A stretch of 64,000 bases of DNA, from assembly GCF_000417875.1 (NCBI RefSeq), contig NW_006920870.1:994727-1058726 (forward strand). Reading direction: 5' to 3'. How positions within the stretch are numbered: position 1 is the first letter of the stretch; every line of letters begins with the position of its first letter. Made by a program: the position numbers and the translations under genes. This DNA is from Pseudozyma flocculosa PF-1 (Eukaryota; Basidiomycota; Ustilaginomycetes; Ustilaginales; Ustilaginaceae). Positions 42,807 to 54,349 of the stretch are shown here, one piece after another. The notes under the pieces were generated by a model. That model saw nothing but the letters and a program-made list of their open reading frames with translations, did not search any database and had not been told where the DNA came from.

Positions 42807-45800
42807 GCATGCGCGCGACAGCAGGCGCAGCAGCCGCCATCATCCGCACGAAGATGGCAGCCGACGGTATCGTCGCAGTGGTGATGCGCACGTCGACGAG
42901 AAACGGCCGCGGCGCAGCAGATCGCCCCGCTCCCCGGGTCCTCACACCTCGAGACGCTCCCCCGAACCATCCGCGGCCTCGCAACTCAGTCCATCGATCC
43001 GCGTCGACCCTCGACTCGACAAGGACCTGTTCGTCACCGACACATGGGGCGACCAACGGGCCATCCAGTATGGGCCAGACTCGTCCAAATTCCCTTTCTT
43101 CGATCGTGGGGGTGACGGATACGTGGTCGGCCTGGACGGCTCGCTGCGCATCACGCGGCAATCAATTCGGCTCACGAGAGGCGAGGCCCTCGAGATCAAG
43201 GACAAGTCGCAGAGCTACTCTAGGCGCTCGCGCGACTCCGACAAAGCAGACTGGAAACGACTTCGTCAGCCTGGACGACGGCTAATTGCACCGACATCGA
43301 CCGCGGGCCCGAGCTCAGAAGACTTCATCTCCGTCTCTCGAAGGCGCCGCCAGACTGAAGCAGAGGGTTTCAGCGTGCTGGACAACATCCTCACAAAGAT
43401 GGCCGACGAGCACGGCGGCGAGCAGGGCAGTGCCGGCTCCGCATCCGACGAGGCCAGCGACAGCGACGCAGGCGAGGCTGGCGAAGGCGCCCAGGTCTCG
43501 CTCAAAGCACGAGCTCGTGAGCTGCATCAGCGTCTCCATTCCGTCCCGACCGATGCCCCTGCCTGGCTCGACCTTGCCGACTTCCAGGACCGCCTGGGCG
43601 ACATCGGTGCGGCAGACGACACCGCCCTTGAACCAAAGTCACGCAGGGCCAGGCTCGCAGATCGAGAATCTTCGCGAGCGTCCCGCAGGCAGGCTGTCCT
43701 GGACGTCAAGTTCTCGATCCTCGACAAGGCGATCTCGGCCCATCCCGACAACCGCAGGTCCCTTGCCCTCGTCCTAGGCCGCCTGCAACTCGCTGCGGAT
43801 ACCGGCAGGTGGGACACGGAGCGGATCGAGAGAGAATGGAGGCGGCTGCTCAAGGACGTCGAGTTCATGGCGAACGTCGACACGGCCATCATCCTCTGGC
43901 AGGGCTACCTCGCTTGGCGACGCAGCGACTGGTCCTCCTTTGAGCTCGGCAAGATCAGCGATCTGCACGCTGAAGCTGTCGCCCACTTCGCCTCGATGGC
44001 CGAGTCGCAGGTCACCGCCGCTCCGTTCAAGCTTGACGAGGCACGGCTGGCGTTGCTGCGGGGCTACCTCGGCGTCCTCGAGGCAGCCGGCATGACTGAG
44101 CGAGCTATCGCCACCGTCCAGGCGCTGCTCGAGGTCAACCTCTGCGCATCGCCGCCAGGTGTGTCTGCAGACTCGGCATCTTCGACGCCGAGACCGTCCT
44201 TCGAAGAGGATCTGCAGGACTTTGAGGAGTTTTGGAACAGCAGCGAGCCTCGCCTGATGGAGAAGGGCGCGCGCGGCTGGGCTCAAAGTCGAAAGGATGG
44301 TCGAGAGGATGCTAGCCCAACTTCCGGGCCAACTGCAGCTTCCCACACCTCGAAAGAGCTGCCCGACTCTCCGCACCAGCATCCCGTCGATCGATGGCTG
44401 CAGGCCGAAGGGCGACGAAGAGGCCTTCGTCGGTTCCCTGCCAAGCTGACCGACCGGCCGGAGTGGCAGGTCGAGGGCGACGAGATCGACGCCTTCTCGA
44501 CGGTCCTGTTCTCGGACCTGCGGCCGTTCCTCTTTCGCATCCAGAGTCGAGGCGGCATGCTTGGCCTCCTGGACCTCGCCCTCGCCTTTCTCGGACTTCC
44601 ATCCGGCCTGATGTCGGGCCTGACTGACAGCATCGAGGGCTGTACCGACGGCGTTGGGACCGGCTGTCGCGCCCCGGGCGAGCCGCGCAGAACCGAGACG
44701 TCCGACATTGGGCCCGACTTTTGGCCTGCGTCGCTGAACGCGGACGCCTCTTCATCCCCTGCGGAGCCCTTCACCTACATCGACGGCCAGATGATGGAGA
44801 GGGAACGCAGGAGCAACCTGTCGAGCCCTTCGGCAAGCCCGGTGCTCTGCGGTCCGGCCACGGTCGAGAGCCTCTTTCCAGGGACCGACGACTCCGGACC
44901 CCCGCTGGCCAGACGGCTAAGATCGGCAGACCCGTCGACGCTTCGGCTGGCTGGACGGCTGCTCGACCAGCTTGCTCCGTATGGCCAAGCATTCGCCGCC
45001 GCACCAGTCCTGCAGCTTGCTGTCGAGGCGGCGCTCAACCTCAAAGCAGCCACGAAGCTCGCCCGGAAGCTGCTGTCGAAGGACCGCGACAATCACGTCC
45101 TCTGGCACGCGTACGCCCAGCTCGAGCTCAGCGCCGGCCGGACCGCCCCGGCTCGGACCGTCTACGTCACGGCTCTGGAAAGCTCCACCACCAGGTTTGC
45201 AGAAGACGGCCGTCCGCTGGCGTACCTGCCTCAGATGTGGTCCTCGTTGGCGGAGCAACTGTGGCGGAGCGGCGAGACTGTGGGGGCTGCCGCGGTCATC
45301 GTCTCGGCAGCCAAGTGCGGGTTTTCTGCGCTGCACCCGTCGTCGGTCGATCTTAGGCGCGACCTGGACTCCGCAGCACCTCCATCCGGTCTCGAGGCCC
45401 TGCGGACGAGGAAGGCGCTGCAGTCGCTCATATCGGCATCCCTGCGAGCCGAGGAGGTGTCAGCCGTCCCGCAGCACCTCGTCCATCTCTTGGTCTTTTG
45501 CCTTGCACTCTTCGACTACCTGATTCTGCCGCCCGGCGAGGCCTTTCCCGCGGCTATGGCCGTTTTCGACGACCCGGTGCAAGAAGCGGTCCTCCAACCT
45601 GTCGCCGAGAGGCTGGCGATGAAGCGTGCCGAGTTCATGCGATGGCACGTCGCCACGGGACAGGCCTACAGGCCTGCCGAGGTGCGAAGGGCGTTCGACA
45701 GCGCAGTCGCCGTGTGCCCTGCGAACACACTCCTGTGGAGCCACCTCGCGGCGCACGAGATGCGCAGCAAGATCGACAACCACCTCCGGCTCGCGCTCGA

Positions 45801-47868
45801 ATCGCACCTCTCGAAGCAGGAGAGACTGACGACGGCGAGGGCGCTCGCAGGGGGTGCAATCGGGCGGTCTGCAGCCATCTCGGCACCTCTGACGCCATGG
45901 CTGTTTGCTCTGTACGTCGAGCTCAACCTCTACTCTGACCGCTTCAACGAGAGCGCCGCCCGCCGACTCATGGAGCGCGCGCTCGACTCGCCGGCCGCAC
46001 AGGCGTCTACGACTCTGTGGTCGATCTGCCTCGAGTTTGAGACTAGGCTGCTCGGCAGCAAGGCGGGTGACCGGAGAGGGCTTAAGGAGCAGCAGGCCCG
46101 CGCGAAAGGGCTGCTCTACCGCGCCATCAAGGCCTGCCCGGGCAGCAAGTCGATCTACCTCTTTGCCTTCCGCCGGCCCCTGCGCGACGCCATGACGATC
46201 GACGAGATCGCATCGCTGTACGAGGTCATGTGCGAAAAGGAGATCCGGCTGTTTGTCGACCTCGATGACTTCCTCGTCGAATGGCACCGCAGCCTGCCCG
46301 CTGCCCCCGGCGGCGACAAGAACAATGAGAACGATGGCTCGGACGACGACGCCGGCGGCGAAAGCGACGACGGCTACGACGATCCCTTCGACCCGAACAA
46401 GCCGTACAGGAAGCGGGACGACAAGTACGAGCAGATCGGTGGCGGTGGCGGTGGCGGTGGTGGCCCGGGCGTGCAGCGTATCCCGACCGGCCTGCACAGC
46501 CTGCCCGTCGAGCTGCTGTACAGCATCTTTGTGCTGGCACGGTCGCCGTCGTTGGCAGTGGCCAGCCGCGGGCTGCGGGACGTCTTCCATCGAGCCCCCC
46601 TGGGCGTCAGGGTCGAGTACCTGCTAGAGATGTGGCACGACGACCACCTGAAGAACCTCGCCACCTGGCGCGACACGCGTTTCCGCGCCTGCTCGTGCGG
46701 CTACCGCCGGGCCGCGGGCGAGGTGCACTCGGCGCCGCCGCCGGGCTTCTGGAAGCGCGCCTCGATCCTGACGCCGGGCACGCTGGCGCTGTGCTGCGCC
46801 TCGCACTTGCCGTCTGCGGCCAACGTCGATCCGGTCTCGTACGCTGCCCGCTTCGGCATCTGCACGGCCGACGTCGTGATCCGCCTCGAGCTGAGGCTGC
46901 TGCAGATCGAGAGCGTCCACGCCGTGCTCGAGGATCATCGCCGGCGCCTCGACCGCCGCGCGTCGTCCTCGGTCCCTGCGCTGTCGGATCTGGCCGGCGA
47001 CAAGCAGGCGCCGGTGCTCACGCACGTCGAGCTGCCGAAACGCATCTTCCGCGCGTTGAAGCAGGTCCAGCTCGGCGTCTACACGCCTCCGGCGGCGGCC
47101 TCGGGATCTCTGCCGGGCGCTTCGGGCAAGTCGAGGGGCAAGAAGCGTCGTCGCAACGAGGAGCCTGCCCCTCCGTCCCTGACCGCCAGCGCAGAGGCGG
47201 TGGACGCGGCGTCGGGCTACCCCTCGTCGCTGCTGTCGCTGCTCCCTCCCTTTCTCGCGTCGTCGAGCGACGCCATCGGACCGCTCCCGCACGCCGCGGC
47301 CATGGAGCTGGTGCTGCTGCTCCTCTCGCGCTACGGCGGCGACGCCAACTCGCATTCTGGCTTCCCGCTCGCCATGTCGGTGCACTCGGACAGCTGGACG
47401 CTGGTCCACATCCTCCTTGCCCATGGTGCCGACCCGTCGAAAAAGGAAGGTCTGGCCATCCAGATTGCCGTGCGCAAGGGCGCGCTACTCGGTCTGAGGA
47501 CGTTGGTCGAACGGCAGGAGAAGATGGAAAAGCGGTGGGCCAAGGCTAGGGCGTTTCTCGATCGGCTCGTCGATGAGAGCGTGGCGAGGTGGTGGCGCAT
47601 CAAGATGCCGTCGTACCGCGCTCCGGTCGGGCGGACGGGGGAAAAGGAAGAGGACGGTGCGAGGCCAGAAGGCACCACCACCACGCCGCCCTCGTCGTCA
47701 GGGTCGTCCAAGAAGAGGAGGTTGCCCGACCGGTTCGTACCCGACAGCCGACACCTGCGCGAGGCCATCAAGGCCGACTGCTGGGACGTGGTCCACTACC
47801 TCATGCACGAAAAGCACGTCGTGCCCGACATCAAGGCGCTGCAGCTCATGGAGCGCAAGGGCATGTAA
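42394..47868 (+). CDS. NRDE2-domain protein fused in frame to an F-box/ankyrin-like region
   Basis: Uninterrupted 1824-residue frame. The N-terminus [19 protein letters not shown] and an Arg/Ser/Asp-rich tail are typical of NRDE2 (necessary for nuclear RNAi/RNA decay; partner of MTR4 in animals). The conserved block [19 protein letters not shown] begins near residue 205, followed by a long array of TPR/HAT-like helices to about residue 1310 ([29 protein letters not shown]), where NRDE2 proteins normally end. An acidic linker and a Gly tract (about 1348-1357) lead to an F-box-like motif, [20 protein letters not shown], near residue 1367, and to an ankyrin-like stretch (about 1640-1700; [19 protein letters not shown]) and [20 protein letters not shown] at the C-terminus. 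No stop, start codon or convincing intron separates the halves. Two fused genes or a mis-joined pair are both possible. Confidence 0.85.
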
Positions 47869-48010
47869 GCGACGGCCGGCCGGTTGGCGAGGACAGGCCA
47901 AGCGATAGGCGATGGTCGTAAACGGATTCGATTTCATTTCCATCGGAACGTGTGCGTGAAAACGGGACACGGGGGGTTGCGCACGAGAGGGCGCGAGGAT
48001 CAGAGGCGGA

Positions 48011-49234
48011 TCAGGCGTCGAGGGGCAGGATGGGCGGGAGCGGACCGACGGGGACGATGCGCGTCGGGTTGATCTGCGGGTGGCTCTGGTAGTAGTGCGC
48101 CTTGATGTGCTCAAAGTCGGTCGTGTCTTTCTGCGAATGTTCGGGCCCAGCGAACGGAGAGGGGCCAGAGGGAGAGGGAGAGGGAGGTAGCGGGCGGGCG
48201 TGTCAGCTGCACTGCACTCACTTGTCTGCCAGCGGGGACAGGGTGCAGCGGCAGGACGTACAAAGGCGGGCTCGTTCCAGTACAGGTTGCGCAGCCATCG
48301 ATCGATGTGTGGGTAGCCCGCTCGGATCGTCTTGATGTTGCACTTGAAGTGGCCGACCTGCGGGCGCGGGAGTGGGGTCGAGGAGGGAGCGGCGCGGGTA
48401 AGCAGGGCGGCATTGGAATGGGAAACCGGCGAAAGAGCACCTCTGGCCGCGACGACTACTCACGTAGACCGGGTCGAAGCGGACAATGGTCGTGTAGAGG
48501 CGGATGTCGACCTCGGTGAGCTTGCCGCCGACGACGTAGTTGCGGCCGTCGCTGAGGATCTTTTCGATGCGGTCCAGGCTCTCAAAGAGGGGCTTGACGT
48601 TCTGCTCGTAGGCCGACTGGGCGGTGGCGAAGCCGGACTTGTAGACGCCGTTGTTGACCGTGTCGTAGATCCACCCGTTGAGGTCGTCGATGTGGGCGCG
48701 GAGGTCTTCGGGGTAGAAGGTGAGGCCGCGGAAGCGGTCCGGGATAAAGTCGTCAAAGGCCGTGTTGAGGTTGCGGATGATTTCCGACGACTCGTTGCTG
48801 ACGACGGTGTTGTTCTTGTTGTCCCAGATGATGGGGACGGTGCAGCGCGCCGAGTACTCCGGGTCGGCCGTCTTGTAGAGGTCGCGGATGCGCTTCTTGC
48901 CCTCGTGTCCCGGGATCTTGTTGCCCGTGCCGGGCACGCCCAGGTTGGGCGGGTCGTCGTAGGGGACAAAGGACCAGCCCTCGGGTCCGAGGAGCGAGTC
49001 GACGACGTGGACGGGGAGCAGGTCGGGTACCTGGTCGAACCCTTTGAGCTTGCGCACGATGAGGGTGCGGTGGGCCCAGGGGCAGGCGAGCGAGACGACG
49101 AGGTGGTAGCGGCCCACCTCGGGCTCAAACCTGCCGCCCTTTTGGATGTCGTCGCGGAACGACGACACCTGGCGGCGGAACTGGCCGTCGTCGGACGACC
49201 ACTTTGTGGAGCCGTCCTTGTGCGAGTCGCTCAT
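48011..49234 (-). CDS. Omega/xi-class glutathione transferase, glutathionyl-hydroquinone reductase type (Ecm4/Gto-like)
   Basis: Reduces glutathionyl conjugates of quinones, with thiol-transferase chemistry. Minus-strand exons 49234-48464, 48357-48262, 48130-48011, GT-AG, 328 aa. The last junction gives [20 protein letters not shown] and ending [13 protein letters not shown], matching the family. Catalytic Cys lies in [21 protein letters not shown] (CPWAHR); [21 protein letters not shown] and [20 protein letters not shown] are also typical. I chose the ATG at 49234 (MSDSHKDG). Upstream, the same frame continues for 68 more codons (to 49438) without an acidic residue, reading like a mitochondrial presequence, but it starts with TTG rather than ATG; see the separate entry. 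A TATA-like sequence lies at 49521-49526. Confidence 0.93.
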
Positions 49235-49438
49235 GTTGCGGTGCGTTGCGGGTGGAGCGAGGGGCAGAGATGGGCAGGTGCGTGCAAAACTGATGCGGCT
49301 GCTGCTCGTCGTCGCAGAGGGCGAGGAAAGGCGAGCGAGGGTGGTGAGCGGCGACGTGTGGATGGCACTGAGCGGCGAGTGCTGCAGCAGGCGGCGGGCA
49401 GTGGTGCGGGCGAGAATGGTGGCGGATCGAGGGGGCAA
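49235..49438 (-). other. In-frame, Arg/Ser-rich N-terminal extension of the GST (possible mitochondrial presequence)
   Basis: 68 codons upstream of the GST ATG, in frame, with no stop and no Asp or Glu, many Arg, Ser, Thr and Leu (for example TILARTTARRLLQHSP). It has amphipathic character typical of a matrix-targeting signal. There is no ATG; the first codon of the open stretch I can use is TTG at 49438. It could be translated from a near-cognate start, be reached from an unseen upstream exon, or be 5' leader that happens to be open. Confidence 0.4.
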
Positions 49439-50213
49439 AGCTTTAGCTACGGCGCGGGGTTGGTGAGGCTGGGGGGCAGGTGGTGGGCAGGCGGTGCGAT
49501 GACGGCCTGGTCGCTGATTGATATAGGGCAGGGCTGGGCTGGCCGCTTACGGTAGGGCTTCGGGGTCCCCTTCAGCGAGGAGCAGCAGCGACGACCCTCG
49601 AGGTGGAACAGACGAGGACCCTGGGCCTGCCTTCGGGCTTCCCGAAGCCTAGTTACGGCCGTACCGTAACCACGCATGCAACGTCAAATGAGCAGGCTAG
49701 GCCTGGCCTGCGGGGCACGAGCCACGTCGCGCACGGAGTTTACACGCTTCCAGCCGGGCCCGGCCAGGCCAGGCCTGCCTCGCAAAGTCCGTGCGGGTCG
49801 CTCGCTGACTTCGGGCGCTTGTCCGGCCGAGGAGGCGAGTGAGGTTGCCCTCATCGGGAGGGCCGCTTCTCCTCGCCACTTCGGGGGCCTCCCGACCACC
49901 CTACCCTGCAACCGGACTTATCCTGCATTCGGACATTATCCGTCGCCCACTCGGGCGCGTCTTGAGAGCAGATTCCCTAGCCTGCCTGCCAGCCTGCCTG
50001 CCCGTCAGTGGCACCATCGGGGCTCGAGGGCGCAGACCTCTGGCCCACCTGTAGCCTCGCCTGCCGCTCAGAGAAGCCCGCCGACACACACATCGCGCGA
50101 CGGCCAGGTGCATCTTGGAACTACTCAGACTCTCTGATTGCATTCCCTGCGAGGCCTCGTAAGTCCGGCTCCATAAACGCTAGCTACGGCTTATCAAACA
50201 ACCAGTGAACCCC
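49439..50213. other. Intergenic region between GST promoter and MaoC hydratase 3' end
   Basis: Contains the TATA-like ATATAG at 49521-49526 (minus-strand CTATAT), about 290 bp from the GST ATG. No gene is recognisable in the rest. Confidence 0.45.
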
Positions 50214-51428
50214 CTAGAGCTTCGACGACGGAGCCCTGTCGAGCTTCTTGAGGGCGACGCGGGCATATCCGCCACCGAGCGTCTTTTTGCCGTTGGTCTT
50301 GTTGGTCTGGTCAAAGGCAATCTCGAGCTTGCCCGCCTTCTCGCCCAGGATCCACACGGCCGTCTCGAGCTCATCGCCGGGGCGAACGGGCGAGGTGAAG
50401 CGCGCGGTAAACACCTCGAGCTCGGCGCGTCGGTCGCTGCCGTTGCGGTCGGCGGGCTGGCCGTCCTTGGCGTCGACGGCCTTGAGCACGGCGCGCGCCG
50501 CGTGGCCGTACGAGCACAGGCCGTGGAGAATGACGCCGCCCAGACCGCCCTTTTGGCCAATCGACGGGTCGATGTGCAGCGGGTTGTAGTCGCCCGACAG
50601 GCGGTACAGGAGCGCCTGCTGCGGCGTCGTCTTTTCCGACAGCGTAAAGTCGGGGGAGCGCGAGGGCGCCTTGACGCTCTCGGGCTTCTTGATAATCGAC
50701 TTGCTGTAGCCCGTGCCCTGGCCGCCGCCGCGGTAAAAGGCCGAGCTGTCGCGGCGATACCAAGAGGATAGAACAGAGACGAGGGTGGTGAGTCGGCGAT
50801 GCCTGCACGCACACGGTGTCGCACACCGGCAGCCGCCGTCGATGAGCACTCACCCGACCATGGTGGCGTGCTTGTGTCCGACGGGGCTGATGAGGGTCAC
50901 CTCGGTCTCGAGGATGAGGCCGCTACCCTTGTCGTGGACGGCGCTGATGCGCTTGGCGAGCTTCCAGCCCTCGCCCGAGACGAGCGGGATGGGCTTGTGG
51001 ATCTCGATGCTCTGCTCGCCGTGCACAATCGTGTCCGGGTGGAGCGAGGGGAAGCCGGGCAGCGCCGAGCGCGAGCCCACCATCTCGCTGAACACGGTCG
51101 TGTCCTCGCTGGTGCCTACAAGATGGACAAGGGAGGGGGGCAAGAACTAGGTCACTTGGGCTGTCCGAAGCGATCACCTGCCAATGCTGATCGCAATCAA
51201 CCCACCCTTGAGGCCGAGGACGACGGGGTAGGTCGGGAAGGCGCGGAAGTCGTGCGAGGCCTCGTAGACGTAGTCGAGGTCGTCTGCGCCTGCGCCGATG
51301 CCGACGGCGTAGGTGAGGAGGTCACGCCTGTTCCACGACACGGGCTGGACGCCGTTGTCGTAGCCGACGGTCTGGTCAAAGTCGACGGCGGACTTGGCCG
51401 ACGACGAGGCCGAGGTTGCAGGAGCCAT
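50214..51428 (-). CDS. Peroxisomal (R)-specific enoyl-CoA hydratase 2, MaoC/hot-dog fold, C-terminal SKL
   Basis: Hydrates trans-2-enoyl-CoA to (3R)-hydroxyacyl-CoA, as the C-terminal domain of Fox2/MFE-2 does. Minus-strand exons 51428-51178, 51108-50854, 50745-50214, GT-AG with matching phases, 345 aa. There is an N-terminal hot-dog half (DLLTYAVGIGAGADDLDYVYE, FRAFPTYPVVLGLKGG) and a C-terminal half with the hydratase-2 motif YRLSGDYNPLHIDP (catalytic Asp and His) and GGVILHGLCSYGHAARAVL. It ends SSKL, the canonical PTS1. It lacks the dehydrogenase domains of Fox2, so it is a stand-alone hydratase. A TATATA at 51545-51550 lies about 117 bp before the ATG. The next gene upstream is a short-chain dehydrogenase on the same strand, but with its own promoter. 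Confidence 0.93.
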
Positions 51429-52277
51429 GGCGGATCGGATATGGAGGATGGGGTGCGAGAGGCGGGTCGAGGTGGATAGGGTGCGCTGTCGTGGGTGTCG
51501 GGGGTCAGTGAGGGTCGCGAGGTGCTGCGTGGGTCGAGGGTGAATATATAGAGGCGTTGCGATGCGGGAGGAGGAGGAGAAGGAGGAGAAAGAGGAGGAC
51601 CAGGATGTCTGCGGGAGGTCGCGGCGGGAGGAAGATGGGGCGCTGAGCCGTGCGGGGTAACGAGCAGCGGGGCCGCCGCTGTTGTGCCGGGCCGGCAAGG
51701 CCCTCGACCGGAGCCCGGCTATGGCGCCATGCACCTGGCCCGTGCGCATCAGCTTCATGCTGCCCGCCCCAGCTCGGCGCCCAACTGGGCACAGCAGCGG
51801 CATCGTCGTCGTCGCCATCGTCAGTCTTTGTTGCAGCAGCAGCTGCTGCTGCAGATGGTTGGGGCAAAGGCGCGACAACGTGGTCCAGAACGACGCAGGC
51901 CGGCGATGCTGGGCAGAAGACGAGCAGGGGAGCAGGGGAGCAGGGAGCAAGGGATGAGGTGTGGTGGTGGTCGCAGGAGAACCCTCGCCAACGCCATCGT
52001 CAATGGTCCGAGCGCAATGGAGCGCGGCCCCCTTTGGCTCGGGTCGCTCGTCGTGCGGCCCACCTGCTCAAGCGACGCCGGCAGGCCTGCCTTCCGCCCT
52101 CGATTCCCCGAGCTGGCTCCCCTCTTCGACTTCGACAGCATCATATCGTCCAAAGGCGCACTCGTTCTAACCGTCGCTTCGTTTGTCATTTCTCAACGTC
52201 AGTTCATCGTCCATCGTCCGTCGCGGGAATCGTAACAGCGGGGCTTGCGGAACTGGGCGCGCAGCGTCGCCCATCCA
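51429..52277. other. Intergenic region between MaoC hydratase promoter and SDR 3' end
   Basis: Holds the MaoC TATA-like element at its left edge. Open frames on both strands are low-complexity and unconserved; I see no gene. Confidence 0.45.
51545..51550 (-). promoter_or_regulatory. TATA-like element, MaoC hydratase
   Basis: TATATA, about 117 bp upstream of the ATG at 51428. Confidence 0.45.
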
Positions 52278-53264
52278 TCACCACGGCATGGGCTCGCCCT
52301 TCCAGTTGACAAACTTGGCGCTCTTCTCGGGCGTCAGGTCCTCAATCACGCCCGCGATGCCGCCGACGCTCTCGCTGATGGGCATGGCACCGGGGCCGGC
52401 GAGCTTGCCGAGGTCCGTGTCGACCCAGCCTGCGAAGAGCAACATAGCGAAAAGGAGGCCCGAGTGTCAGCGATCCGGGCGGCAGGGGTCAAGCGCGCAG
52501 GCCTCGCGGTGGCCACTCACCGGGGTGGATGGGAATGACGGTGAAACCATCTTTCTGCAGGTAGTTGTGCAGCAGGACGGCCATCATGTTCAGAGCGGCC
52601 TTGGTGATCGACTGGATTCGGACAGGCGGGCAAGAAGAGGACGATCGACAAAGGGACGCTCAGCGAGACTACTCCATCTCTCCACCGCCTCGACTGTCCG
52701 GAGGGCGGAGCACTCACGTAGGGACCTGAGAAGAGCTCCATGTCGCGTCCGAACATGATTTCGTTGCTGCCGAGCATGCTCGAGATGAGCACAATCTGCT
52801 TCTTGTTGCCGCGTCGGAGCGCGGGGAGGAAGGCCTGGACGGCGCGGTGCGGGCCGACGACGTTGGTGTCGAGGTAGTGGTGCAGGTGCTCCGACGACGT
52901 CTCGAGCAGGTTCTCGGTGCCGGCAATCGCACCACTCACGACGAGCAGGTCCTACAGGCCAGGCGGGCCAACCGGGGGGACAGGATGGCCAGACGCGAGA
53001 GCCATCATCAGCAAGGCACGCTCCGACAGCGTTGCGACCACCACAGCGACTCACGATGGGCGGGAAGTCAGCAGAGGCGGCCTGGATGCTCTTTTCGTCG
53101 TTGAGGTCGAGCTGGATTATGCGGACGCCGGGGATCTCGGTGAGCTTGCGGACCGAGCCAATGACGTTCCAGCCGCGCTCCTTGAGGTCGAGGGCGAGGG
53201 CACGGCCGATGCCGCGCGACGCGCCTAGGATGAGTGCCGTCTTGGTTTCGCTGGATCCAGACAT
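52278..53264 (-). CDS. Short-chain dehydrogenase/reductase (SDR)
   Basis: NAD(P)-dependent oxidoreductase, substrate unknown, probably cytosolic. Minus-strand exons 53264-53055, 52951-52718, 52611-52521, 52429-52278, all GT-AG with consistent phases, 228 aa. Rossmann motif LILGASRGIGRALALDL near the start, then RIIQLDLND (adenine-ring/ribose Asp), VVSGAI in place of the usual NNAG, structural NVVGPHRAVQAF, IVLISSMLGS with the catalytic Ser, and Tyr-x-x-x-Lys formed across an intron (GPY / SITKAALNMM). VIPIHPGWVDTDLG completes the cofactor loop. It resembles the small-adhesion/csgA-like sniffer subfamily. A TATA box lies at 53400-53405. No peroxisomal or signal peptide is evident. Confidence 0.9.
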
Positions 53265-53399
53265 GGTGGGTGAGCGCGTGCGGGTGTTGGTCGTGCAGAG
53301 GGTGAGTTGGGGGATGAGCAAGCTGGCAGACAGAGATCAGGATGAGGGTGATGGTGAGGATGGGAACAAGAGGCAGTCTCGTCGTCGCCGAGGGCCATG

Positions 53400-53405
53400 T
53401 TTATA
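53400..53405 (-). promoter_or_regulatory. TATA box, SDR gene
   Basis: TATAAA on the minus strand in context GGCATATAAAC, about 136 bp upstream of the ATG at 53264. The best TATA match in the window. Confidence 0.55.
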
Positions 53406-54305
53406 TGCCATCATGTCTAGTCGCCGATGGCACAAATGAGTGGGGCGTCTAGCTGGCTCCGGAAGACGAGCTCCGGGGGAGGTGCGGCGCCGCTAACGGG
53501 GCGACCCGAGCTCGTCTTGCACGGGGTCACGGCGCAGCCACTGCCGTGCCGTGCTGGCTGGCATTCCTCCGTGAATCAATCGAGGATCGCAATGGAGCGC
53601 TTGGGTGGCGGCCCGGCCGACCTAGTGGTGCAACCTTGGCCGTATTGATGGAGACCATGGTCCGGGAAGCCTCTCCGCTGTACGTACACGTACACACGGG
53701 CAGCGGCAGCGGTGCGCTGACATGCCGGCGGATGACAGGAGAATTTCCTGTCCGGCCCGGACGAAGACGCAGGCGACGCCGCTGCTCCTCCCGATTCCGG
53801 GAAGCCGACAGCAGATCATCCCGATGGGCCAATCTCCCGATCGATTGCAAGAACGAACAAGCAAGATGGGGCCACCTCGTCGGCTGCAGATCAAAAAGCA
53901 GGGATCTCGAAACGCGCCGACGGCGGGCCGCGAAGGTGGCTGCTCGCTCGCTCGACCAGTGCGGCTGTGCCTGCCTTTGTCCACACGTCTGAAGGCCTGC
54001 AGACCAAGCCTTGCACGACGCCGCCGGACCGACTCTCCTGCTGGCTGCCCTCGTTGATCACTCCGAGGGCAAGCCTGGCGCAGCGGTGGGAGGCAAGGTG
54101 CAGGCCGCCCGCTCGCTCGCCCCAACCCTCCGTCCAGTCAGAAGAGGGTGCGGTGGCGTCCGTTTGCGTCGATTTTTTTTTCGTTGCCTTGGCTTCGGTC
54201 AAAGTCCGCCGCCCATCTGGGCGAAACGCGGTGGGCGAGTCCAAAAGCGAGGGCACCGCCTGTCCCCAACTCCCCAACAGATCAACACCGCTCGGTCTGG
54301 CCCGC

Positions 54306-54349
54306 CCAGCCAGCCAGCCAGCCAGCCGGGCAGCCAGCCGGGCAGCCGG
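54306..54349. repeat. (CAGC)n microsatellite
   Basis: Tandem CAGC units with two GGG interruptions, intergenic. Confidence 0.85.

Noticed and set aside
46437..46475. Possible short intron in the Gly-rich linker of the NRDE2 fusion
   Set aside because: The candidate would be about 38 nt, has no good donor or branch site, and would shift the F-box out of frame.
48216..48261. Alternative, longer second GST exon ending at a GTGAGT donor at 48216-48221
   Set aside because: That donor is phase 1, whereas the last exon must be entered in phase 0. The GTACGT donor after AF gives AFKDTT, which matches the family.
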